Shown here: one piece after another, positions 1 to 6,018 of the stretch
Position numbering within the stretch: position 1 is the first letter of the stretch
Layout: every line of letters begins with the position of its first letter
Program-made: the position numbers and the translations under genes
Notes under the pieces: model-generated
Databases searched by the model: none
Seen by the model: only the letters and a program-made list of their open reading frames with translations
What the model was told of the DNA's origin: nothing
Assembly: GCA_023259235.1 (NCBI GenBank)
Contig: JAHFQQ010000026.1
Coordinates: forward strand, 1 to 12,894
Length of the DNA stretch: 12,894 bases
Source: Polaromonas sp.
Lineage (GTDB): Bacteria > Pseudomonadota > Gammaproteobacteria > Burkholderiales > Burkholderiaceae_C
Reading direction: 5' to 3'

Positions 1-386
1 TGGGCACCCTGATCGGCAATGGCGTGACCCTGCTCACGGCGCTTTCCATCGTCAGGGAAACCCTGAGCAACAGCGTCATGGCGGAAGGGCTCGGCGTTGT
101 CGCCGCCCAGCTCAAGGAAGGCAAGGGGCTGGGCAAGCCGCTCATGGAAACCGGTCTGTTTCCCAAACTGGCGGTGCACCTGGTGATGGTGGGCGAGGAA
201 ACCGGCAAGCTGCAGGAAATGCTGATCCGCATCGCCGACATTTATGACCGCGAAGTACACAGCACGGTCAAGCGGATGCTGGCGCTCATGGAGCCGGTGC
301 TCATTCTTGGCCTGGGCCTGGTGATCGGCGGTATCATCATGTCCATTTTGGTGGCCATACTCAGCGTGAACGATCTGGCGCTGTGA
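1..386 (+). CDS. gspF: T2SS inner-membrane platform protein GspF, C-terminal part
   Basis: This is the 3' end of gspF; the gene begins before the window and the reading frame enters at base 3. GspF is the polytopic inner-membrane protein that couples the GspE ATPase to pseudopilus assembly. About 127 residues are visible. They include the second cytoplasmic helical domain typical of GspF/PilC (NGVTLLTALSI near the start, then a VGEETGKLQEML segment) and the final hydrophobic helix (PVLILGLGLVIGGIIMSILV) ending VNDLAL. The helix-bundle pattern and the position directly before gspG make the call secure. The remaining two thirds of the protein, and presumably gspE, lie upstream. A 148-base gap separates it from gspG, the widest spacing in the operon. 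Confidence 0.93.
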   Translation, partial: GTLIGNGVTLLTALSIVRETLSNSVMAEGLGVVAAQLKEGKGLGKPLMETGLFPKLAVHLVMVGEETGKLQEMLIRIADIYDREVHSTVKRMLALMEPVLILGLGLVIGGIIMSILVAILSVNDLAL

Positions 387-416
387 CACAATCAGGGTTT
401 TCCACTAGGATTTTTT

Positions 417-501
417 GGGATCAGAGCCCAAATTTTCTCAGCCAAAGGCTGACCCTTCGGGTGCGACGCATGGCGTCGCAGAAAAATTGGTGTCTGACCC
501 C
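417..501. repeat. REP-like compound palindrome between gspF and gspG
   Basis: Outer arms TCAGAGCCCAAATTTTC (421-437) and the reverse complement of 481-497 match at 14 of 17 positions, and GGG next to each arm extends the match. Inside lie two further hairpins: ACCC-TTC-GGGT (452-462) and a perfect 8-bp stem TGCGACGC-ATG-GCGTCGCA (462-480). Nested palindromes with a GGGGTCAGACACCAATTT-type end look like a REP/BIME-type or small non-autonomous element. That family assignment is inference from pattern. A degenerate relative of the arm occurs at 8384-8400. The element could form structure in the F-G mRNA spacer. It also supplies a spurious in-frame N-terminal extension to gspG beginning at 415. 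Confidence 0.6.
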
Positions 502-534
502 AATAAATCCTTTTATTTTTTGGAGAGTAAACAG

Positions 535-978
535 ATGCAAAGCAGGCAATTGCGCCAGCGGCCACGGGGCTTTACCCTGATCGAGCTGCTGGTGGTGCTG
601 GTCATCCTGGGCCTGCTGGCCAGCGTGGCCGGCCCCAGGATCATTGGCTACCTTGGCGGGGCCAAATCGGACACCGCCCGGCTGCAGATCGAGCAGTTCG
701 GCGCCAGCCTCGATCTTTACAAGCTCGAGACCGGGCGCTATCCCACCAGCCAGGAAGGCTTGCAGGCGCTGGTGCAGCCGCCGCCCGGAGCAACCGGCTG
801 GAACGGTCCGTATCTCAAGAAACAAACCGTGCCCAAGGACCCCTGGGGCAATGATTACCATTATGTTTCGCCCGGCCAGCACGGCAGCTACGACATCAGC
901 TCACTGGGGGCCGACAACCGGGAAGGCGGCGACGGCGAAAACAAGGATATCAACGGTTGGGAAGACAGCAAAAAGTAA
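535..978 (+). CDS. gspG: T2SS major pseudopilin GspG
   Basis: GspG is the main subunit of the periplasmic pseudopilus that pushes substrates through the secretin. The 147-residue product has a 12-residue basic leader ending RPRG, then FTLIELLVVLVILGLL. This is a textbook prepilin-peptidase site, with Glu at mature position 5 and N-methylphenylalanine expected at position 1. The body carries the GspG signatures GRYPTSQEGLQALV, GWNGPYLKK and DPWGNDYHYVSPG. The tail, SLGADNREGGDGENKDINGW, is the acidic calcium-binding loop region of the family. The start at 535 was chosen because GGAGAG (522-527) lies 7 bases upstream and because it gives a normal leader. The longer frame from 415 reads through the palindromic element and is not believed. 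The gene overlaps gspH by 22 bases. Confidence 0.96.
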   Translation: MQSRQLRQRPRGFTLIELLVVLVILGLLASVAGPRIIGYLGGAKSDTARLQIEQFGASLDLYKLETGRYPTSQEGLQALVQPPPGATGWNGPYLKKQTVPKDPWGNDYHYVSPGQHGSYDISSLGADNREGGDGENKDINGWEDSKK

Positions 979-1427
979 ACCCGGCTGGCCGCCGCCAGGC
1001 CGGTTTTACCCTCATCGAACTCCTGGTGGTGACCCTCATCATGGTGATGGCCTACTCCCTGGTCGGCCCGCTGGTTTCCACCGGCGCATCCGGCACCGAG
1101 CTCAAGGCCTCAGCGCGCCAACTGGCGGCCGGCTTGCGCAAGGCGCGCAGCGAGGCGGTTGCGCGCAGGCACGAAACCGTCCTGACCATGGACCTGCAGG
1201 AGCATCGCTTTCAGCTCAGCGATGACCAGCGCGTGTATCGCCTGCCGCGTAACATTGAAATCAAATTGTTTACCGCCCAGTCAGAGCTGGTGAATCAAAA
1301 TACCGGCGCCATCCGTTTTTACCCCGATGGCGGTTCGACCGGCGGGCGCATCACCGTCGCGGCGCAGGGGCGCCAGTACGGTGTCGATGTCAACTGGCTG
1401 ACCGGCCAGGTCGTCATTCTCGACTGA
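957..1427 (+). CDS. gspH: T2SS minor pseudopilin GspH
   Basis: A 156-residue minor pseudopilin, expected in the pseudopilus-tip assembly with I, J and K. A 16-residue leader ends RRQAG and is followed by FTLIELLVVTLI, with Glu at mature position 5. The helix continues into ASARQLAAGLRKARSEAVARR, the GspH/FimT pattern. The C-terminal part (IRFYPDGGSTGGRITV, then YGVDVNWLTGQV) fits the GspH beta-domain ending. The only usable start in frame before the cleavage site is TTG at 957. The gene therefore begins 22 bases inside gspG, and the weak start may set a low dose relative to the major pseudopilin (inference). It ends 2 bases before the gspI start. Confidence 0.9.
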   Translation: MGRQQKVNPAGRRQAGFTLIELLVVTLIMVMAYSLVGPLVSTGASGTELKASARQLAAGLRKARSEAVARRHETVLTMDLQEHRFQLSDDQRVYRLPRNIEIKLFTAQSELVNQNTGAIRFYPDGGSTGGRITVAAQGRQYGVDVNWLTGQVVILD

Positions 1428-1429
1428 CC

Positions 1430-1831
1430 ATGCCCAGGCTTTCCAACACCTGCCGCGGCATGACCCTGCTCGAAGTGCTGGTGGCATTTGTCGTTCTTTC
1501 CCTGGCAATGGCCGTGATCATGCAGATATTTTCCGGCGGCATGCGCAATGGCCGGCTGGCGGGCACCTACAGCCGCGCCGTGTTTCTGGCGCAATCCAGG
1601 CTGGCTGCGGCCGGTGTCGAGCAGCCCCTCGCGGTCGGCGAGGGCAGTGGGCAGGCGGGCGACGACCTGCGCTGGCGCGTCACCGTGGCCCCCTATGACG
1701 ATGGCGGCGCGGCCGACCGGCTGCTGCTGCCGGCCCGGCTTTACCAGGTGCGGGTGCGCGTCGGCTGGAGCGAAGAGGGCCGGGAGCGCCAGATCGAGCT
1801 GTCCTCGCTGCGGCTGGGTCCCCGCTCATGA
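1430..1831 (+). CDS. gspI: T2SS minor pseudopilin GspI
   Basis: A 133-residue minor pseudopilin that nucleates the tip complex with GspJ and GspK. The 10-residue leader MPRLSNTCRG precedes MTLLEVLVAFVVLSL, with Met at mature position 1 and Glu at position 5; the MTLLEVLVA form is characteristic of GspI. The following IFSGGMRNGRLAGTYSRAVFLAQSRL matches the GspI helix pattern. The C-terminal portion has the strand-rich RVRVGWSEEGRERQIELSSLRL ending. ATG at 1430 lies 2 bases after gspH. The stop TGA overlaps the gspJ ATG as ATGA (1828-1831), which suggests translational coupling. Confidence 0.93.
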   Translation: MPRLSNTCRGMTLLEVLVAFVVLSLAMAVIMQIFSGGMRNGRLAGTYSRAVFLAQSRLAAAGVEQPLAVGEGSGQAGDDLRWRVTVAPYDDGGAADRLLLPARLYQVRVRVGWSEEGRERQIELSSLRLGPRS

Positions 1832-2469
1832 GCCAGCGCCTGCGACAGCGGGGCTTTACCCTGCTTGAGTTGCTGATCGCCATGACGCTTCTGGGCCTCA
1901 TCCTGGTCCTGCTGTTCGGCGGGTTGCGGCTGGGCGTGCGCAGCTGGGACGGCGCGCAGCGGCAAGTTGACAACATGAACTCGGTTCGTTCACTCGAAAA
2001 TTTTCTGCGCCGCGAGATGTCCCAGGCCAGTCCGTATCGCTGGAGCAGCGGGACCGGCCAGCGCCTGGCCTTTGCCGGTGAGCGCAACCGGCTCAGCTTT
2101 GTCGCCCCGATGCCCTCGCGCGTCGGCGGTGGCGGTCTTTACGCGGTTTCCGTCGAGCTCGATCAAACCGGCAAGACCAGGCGCATGGTCTGGAAATATC
2201 TGCCCGTAAGCACGCAGATGCAGGATTTTTCCGCGCTGGCGCAAGCGCCGGAGATGGTGCTCGCCGCTGCCGAACTGGGCGACGTTGAAGACATCTGGCT
2301 GAGCTACTACGGCAGCGAGAGCAGCAACGCCGCGCCGCAATGGTTCGAACGCTGGGACAACAGCGCCCACCTGCCCCTGCTGATCCGGGTGCAGGTCAGG
2401 CTGGCAAAAGGCGGGACATGGCCCGATTTCGTGGTCGCTCCCATGCTGTCATCGGAGCCGGCCAGATGA
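1828..2469 (+). CDS. gspJ: T2SS minor pseudopilin GspJ
   Basis: A 213-residue minor pseudopilin, the usual size for GspJ. The short leader MSQRLRQRG is cleaved before FTLLELLIAMTLLGLI, with Glu at mature position 5. Family-like segments follow: a WDGAQRQVDNMNSVRSLENF helix, the FLRREMSQASPYRW segment, and a beta-rich C-terminal domain (LIRVQVRLAKGGTWPDFVV). Its stop TGA overlaps the ATG of gspK in an ATGA junction (2466-2469). It is the third of four consecutive minor pseudopilin genes, as expected for a T2SS core operon. Confidence 0.93.
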   Translation: MSQRLRQRGFTLLELLIAMTLLGLILVLLFGGLRLGVRSWDGAQRQVDNMNSVRSLENFLRREMSQASPYRWSSGTGQRLAFAGERNRLSFVAPMPSRVGGGGLYAVSVELDQTGKTRRMVWKYLPVSTQMQDFSALAQAPEMVLAAAELGDVEDIWLSYYGSESSNAAPQWFERWDNSAHLPLLIRVQVRLAKGGTWPDFVVAPMLSSEPAR

Positions 2470-3386
2470 TCCGGCGCGAACGCGGCGTGGCACTGGTGCT
2501 GGTGCTGTGGGTCATCACCCTGCTGGCGGTGATTGCCGGCAATTTTGCCTTCAGCATGCGCGGCGAAGCCCAGATCACCCGCAATTTGCTGGGCACCGCG
2601 CAGGCGCAGGCGGGGGCCGACGCCGGCGTGCAGCTGGCCTGGTTCGAGTTGCTCAAGCCAGCCACCGAACCCCAGCGCTGGCAGGGCAACGGCGTGGTGC
2701 ATGAGTTCACCCTCGATGGCGCCGCGGTTCGCGTTTCCATTCTGGACGAGTCGGGTAAAATTGACCTCAATACCGCGTCCGACGCGCTGCTCCAGGGGCT
2801 GTTCAAGTCCGCCGGCTTGAGCGAGGAAGCCAGTGGCGCCCTGCTCGGCGCGGTGCTGGACTGGCGCGACGCCGACAATCTCAAACGACTCAATGGTGCC
2901 GAGGAAGAAGACTACCGTGCCGCCGGCAAAAATTACGTCCCTTCCAATGCCCCGTTTGCAACGGTCGATGAATTGCAGCGGGTTCTGGGCATGAATCCGG
3001 CGCTCTACCGCAAGCTTGCCCCCGCCCTGACGGTTTATTCCCGGCAGCCCGGCCTCAATACCGCCGTCGCTCCGCGTGCAGCGCTGTTGGCCATTCCCGG
3101 TGTCAATCCGGACCTGGTCGAACAATTTTTGCAGCAACGCGAACAGGCGCTGGCCAGCGGCCAGGCACCGCCGCCATTTGCTGGCGCCGGTGCTTTTGCC
3201 GCATCAGTTGGCATGCAGGTATATTCGGTGCGCAGCGAAGCCCGTCTGGCCGATGGCACCGTCTTTGTCCGGCAGGCCGTGGCGCGCCTGACCCGCGTCC
3301 CGAACAATCCGGTCGCGGTGCTGGCATGGGGCGAAGGCGACGCCGAGGCCCCTGCACCAGGCAACCCGATTGCGAGCAATCAATAA
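2466..3386 (+). CDS. gspK: T2SS minor pseudopilin GspK (tip subunit)
   Basis: A 306-residue protein expected to cap the pseudopilus tip. The 7-residue leader MIRRERG is followed by VALVLVLWVITLLAVIAGNF. There is no Glu at mature position 5, which is the known hallmark distinguishing GspK from other pseudopilins. The large alpha-helical insertion domain is visible as GKIDLNTASDALLQGLF, a DWRDADN motif, NAPFATVDELQRVLGM, and AALLAIPGVNPDLVEQFL, consistent with SAM-like T2SSK domains. ATG at 2466 is preferred to an upstream frame opening at 2340. It overlaps the gspJ stop by ATGA and places the leader correctly. The gap to gspL is only 8 bases. Confidence 0.94.
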   Translation: MIRRERGVALVLVLWVITLLAVIAGNFAFSMRGEAQITRNLLGTAQAQAGADAGVQLAWFELLKPATEPQRWQGNGVVHEFTLDGAAVRVSILDESGKIDLNTASDALLQGLFKSAGLSEEASGALLGAVLDWRDADNLKRLNGAEEEDYRAAGKNYVPSNAPFATVDELQRVLGMNPALYRKLAPALTVYSRQPGLNTAVAPRAALLAIPGVNPDLVEQFLQQREQALASGQAPPPFAGAGAFAASVGMQVYSVRSEARLADGTVFVRQAVARLTRVPNNPVAVLAWGEGDAEAPAPGNPIASNQ

Positions 3387-3394
3387 AACCACCG

Positions 3395-4681
3395 ATGAGC
3401 ACCTCAACCGAAAACTACAGCGAAACCCTTGGGCGACTGAAAAAGCAGCTCGCCACAAGCCGTTTCCTGCGCTGGTGGCTGGGTGAATTGGCCGGCATGG
3501 TGCCGGCCTGGCTGCAATCGGCCGGTCTGGATGCCGCCAGCTATACGCTGGTGCGGCTGGACCAGGCCAGTGCCCTGCTGTGCCGGCTTGAAAACGGCGC
3601 CTTGCGCAATATCGGCAGCGTGCCTTTGCAATCGCTTGATGTGGCCGGCCAGCGCCAGGCTTTTCAGGCGGCGCTTGGGCAGTTGCCGGCCTCCCGGCGC
3701 GAGATCGCCCTCATGCTCCCGCCCGGGCGCGTGCTGCGCAAAACCCTTACGCTGCCCCTGGCCACCGAGGAAAACCTGCGCCAGGTGCTTGAATTCCAGA
3801 TCGAGCAGCACACGCCTTTCCAACCAGGTGAAGTCTATTTTGGCTACCGGGTGCTGGCGCGCGATTTTCAGCGCGGCCAGTTGACGCTCGAGTTCGCCGC
3901 CACCCCGCGCGGCGCAGTGGACCAGGCTGTCAAGACGCTCAACAGCTGGGGCGCCCCGGTGCGGGCCGTGGTCGCTGAAAACATGCTGGCGGCCAACGAA
4001 CTGGTCAACCTGCTGCCCGCCGCCCAAGGCAAAGCGCCTTCCAGGCTGATGCGGGGCATCAATCCCTGGCTGGCTGGCCTGCTGGTGCTGCTGGCGCTGG
4101 CCGCCATGGCCATGCCGCTGCTCATCAAGCGCGAAGCCGTGGTGCAATTGCAGCCGTGGGTCGAAAAAGGCAAACAGGCGGCGCAAGCCGCCGATGCCCT
4201 GCGCCGCCAACTCGAAACCCGGGTTGACCAGCACAACTACCTGCTTGAAAAGCGCCAGGCGCTTCCGCCCGTCATCATGGCGCTGGAGGAGCTCACCCGC
4301 GTCCTGCCCGACGACACCTGGGTGCAGCAGCTCGACATCAAAGGCAAGGAGTTGCAGATTCAGGGTGAAACCGCCTCCTCGTTCAGGCTGATCGGCCTGT
4401 TTGAGCAGTCCGCCATGTTTCACGATGCAAGCTTTCGCGCACCGCTCACCAAGGGCCAGGCCAGCGGCTCCGAACACTACCAGTTGGCACTGCAGATGCA
4501 GCCCATGGTGGGCCAGGCCGCCACTGCTGCAACGCCGCCCGCCGCGGCCGCTCCGGCCGCCAGCGCCAGTTCGCCCGTTGCGTTGCCGCCGGCCCCGACG
4601 CCCGCCGCCAGTGCCAGCGCCGCGGCTCCCAAGGCACCTGAAAACAGGGCCTCGGCCGCTGCGCCGGAGAAAAAACCATGA
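3395..4681 (+). CDS. gspL: T2SS inner-membrane protein GspL (PilM/PilN-like)
   Basis: GspL is the bitopic protein that anchors GspE at the membrane and binds GspM. The 428 residues show a cytoplasmic actin/PilM-like domain (about 45-210; RVLRKTLTLPL and NLRQVLEFQIEQHTPF are typical). One membrane helix follows at about 225-244 (WLAGLLVLLALAAMAMPLLI). A periplasmic coiled region at 250-290 leads into a PilN-like fold at about 295-370 (ALEELTRVLPDDTWVQQL). The last ~55 residues are an Ala/Pro/Ser-rich tail ending EKKP, which is not part of the usual GspL core. ATG at 3395 was taken over a frame opening at 3326 that would overlap gspK with no homologous sequence. Its stop overlaps gspM as ATGA. 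Confidence 0.9.
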   Translation: MSTSTENYSETLGRLKKQLATSRFLRWWLGELAGMVPAWLQSAGLDAASYTLVRLDQASALLCRLENGALRNIGSVPLQSLDVAGQRQAFQAALGQLPASRREIALMLPPGRVLRKTLTLPLATEENLRQVLEFQIEQHTPFQPGEVYFGYRVLARDFQRGQLTLEFAATPRGAVDQAVKTLNSWGAPVRAVVAENMLAANELVNLLPAAQGKAPSRLMRGINPWLAGLLVLLALAAMAMPLLIKREAVVQLQPWVEKGKQAAQAADALRRQLETRVDQHNYLLEKRQALPPVIMALEELTRVLPDDTWVQQLDIKGKELQIQGETASSFRLIGLFEQSAMFHDASFRAPLTKGQASGSEHYQLALQMQPMVGQAATAATPPAAAAPAASASSPVALPPAPTPAASASAAAPKAPENRASAAAPEKKP

Positions 4682-5250
4682 TTCAATTGACCCCCGGGCA
4701 AAGCAAGGCCGCCGCGCTGGCGCTGTTGCTCGCCGTGCTGGCGCTGGCGGTAGCTGCCGTTGCCACGCCCTTGTGGCTGCTCAACCGCCGCTACGATGCG
4801 GCCCTTGAAGACGCCACCACGCGCCTGCAGCGTTATGCCAAAATTGCCGGCATGCGCGAAGGCCTGCAAAAGAAGGCCATCGAGGTGAACGCGCTGGGCC
4901 GGACCCCGCATTTCCTCAAGAGCGCCAGCCCGGCGCTTGCTGCGGCCGAACTGCAGGAGCAGGCCAGAGTTGTTCTTGAGGCCAACGGCGGCAAGCTCAA
5001 CAGTATTCAGATCCTGCCCCCCAAGGACGAGGGCGCGTACCGGCGGGTCTCCGTCTCGATGCAGCTCACCACTCCCCTGAGCGGACTCAAGGCCATGCTG
5101 CACGCGCTTGAGTCGGCGCATCCCTACCTCTTCATCGACAACCTTACCGTTCGCTCACCGATGGCCTTCACCGTGCGCGACCCCGCCGCCGAGCCCGATC
5201 TGGCGGTGCAGTTCGACCTGACCGGTTATGCGCTGAAAGGCCCGCAATGA
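4678..5250 (+). CDS. gspM: T2SS inner-membrane protein GspM (PilO-like)
   Basis: A 190-residue bitopic protein that partners GspL. A short cytoplasmic stretch (MIQLTPGQSK) precedes one long membrane helix (about 11-34). A coiled-coil segment with RYDAALEDATTRLQRYAKI follows, then a small ferredoxin-like periplasmic domain (about 85-190; AELQEQARVVLEANGGKL, SVSMQLTTPLSGLKAMLHAL). This architecture fits the PilO-like GspM subtype (T2SSM_b) seen in Xps-type operons. Identification rests on architecture, gene order and the PilO-like segments. It is coupled at both ends by ATGA overlaps, with gspL upstream (4678-4681) and the XpsN-like gene downstream (5247-5250). Confidence 0.87.
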   Translation: MIQLTPGQSKAAALALLLAVLALAVAAVATPLWLLNRRYDAALEDATTRLQRYAKIAGMREGLQKKAIEVNALGRTPHFLKSASPALAAAELQEQARVVLEANGGKLNSIQILPPKDEGAYRRVSVSMQLTTPLSGLKAMLHALESAHPYLFIDNLTVRSPMAFTVRDPAAEPDLAVQFDLTGYALKGPQ

Positions 5251-5966
5251 AGGCCGCGTCCGGATCAGCAAAATACCTGACGCTCGCCATGGTTGCGGTG
5301 GCCGCCGCGCTGGGCGGTGCGCTGCTGTGGGAATGGGAGCAAGGCCTGGGTTTGGAACGGGAGCTGTCAAAAATGCGCAAAGTGCCGGTCACCGCCGTGC
5401 CAGCGCAGAAAATCCTGCCCGAATTCAACCTGCCCGACGCCAAAACCGGCTTCCCCGAGCTGCTGTCCCGCCCCATGTTTACCGCCAGCCGGCGCTCCAG
5501 CGCCACCGGTGGTCCGGCCGGCGCCATGAAAAAAGGCCAGTTCGTTCTGGTTGGGGTGCTCATTACGCCGCAGCAGCGCTCGGCCCTGCTGCGTGACGTG
5601 GCCACCAATAAAACCGAAACCGTGGCGCTGGTCGGCGTGCTGCGCGGCCTCACGCTGGGCGAAGTCAAAGCCGACCGCGTGGTGCTGCGCCAGGGCGCCG
5701 AGAGCGAAGAACTCCTGCTCAATGTGCAGACCGGCCCCAAGCTGCCCGCCGCCACGCCCGCGCCGGCCGCCGCCACGCCGTTTGTCGTGCCGACGCCGTC
5801 TTCCGCGCCTGGCGCATTCCCCTTGCTGCCAGCCGCCGCGGCATCCGCCGCGGTTGCCGCGGCGCCAAAGCCGTCGCCCGCCGTGTCCGCGCCGTCCGCC
5901 GTGCCGCCAACACCGCCGCCGCCAGCCGGGCCAGCCGCTGTGCGCGTCCCGGCGGCCCCGAAGTAA
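5247..5966 (+). CDS. gspN: XpsN/GspC-like T2SS connector protein
   Basis: In Xps-type operons the gene between M and D encodes the inner-membrane protein that takes the GspC role, joining the platform to the secretin. The 239-residue product has one N-terminal membrane helix (about 9-28). A GspC homology-region-like domain spans about 68-165: FPELLSRPMFTASRR, GQFVLVGVLI, VALVGVLRGLTLGEVKADRVVLRQGAE. This is the pattern in which a strand pair precedes a KxDRVVLxxG motif. Residues 166-239 are almost pure Ala/Pro/Val low complexity. No PDZ or coiled coil follows the homology region, as in XpsN. The symbol gspN follows the Xps naming; this is not the OutN/T2SSN-fold protein. It starts within the gspM stop and ends 52 bases before gspD. 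Confidence 0.78.
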   Translation: MKAASGSAKYLTLAMVAVAAALGGALLWEWEQGLGLERELSKMRKVPVTAVPAQKILPEFNLPDAKTGFPELLSRPMFTASRRSSATGGPAGAMKKGQFVLVGVLITPQQRSALLRDVATNKTETVALVGVLRGLTLGEVKADRVVLRQGAESEELLLNVQTGPKLPAATPAPAAATPFVVPTPSSAPGAFPLLPAAAASAAVAAAPKPSPAVSAPSAVPPTPPPPAGPAAVRVPAAPK

Positions 5967-6018
5967 TTCAAAATACCGGCCCAAAGCGCACGGCTACCCA
6001 TCAATTCAAGGAACTCCA

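Noticed and set aside
2340..2465. Upstream extension of gspK
   Set aside because: It would lie inside gspJ and put the prepilin-type leader 42 residues too deep; ATG 2466 in an ATGA overlap is the expected arrangement.
3404..4477. A 357-codon open frame on the minus strand opposite gspL
   Set aside because: Antisense shadow with low-complexity His/Gln/Gly composition; the plus strand encodes GspL with clear motifs.
5551..6018. Upstream extension of the gspD frame
   Set aside because: The extension is Arg/Pro/Cys-rich shadow of the XpsN-like gene. The lipoprotein signal and ribosome site fix the start at 6019.
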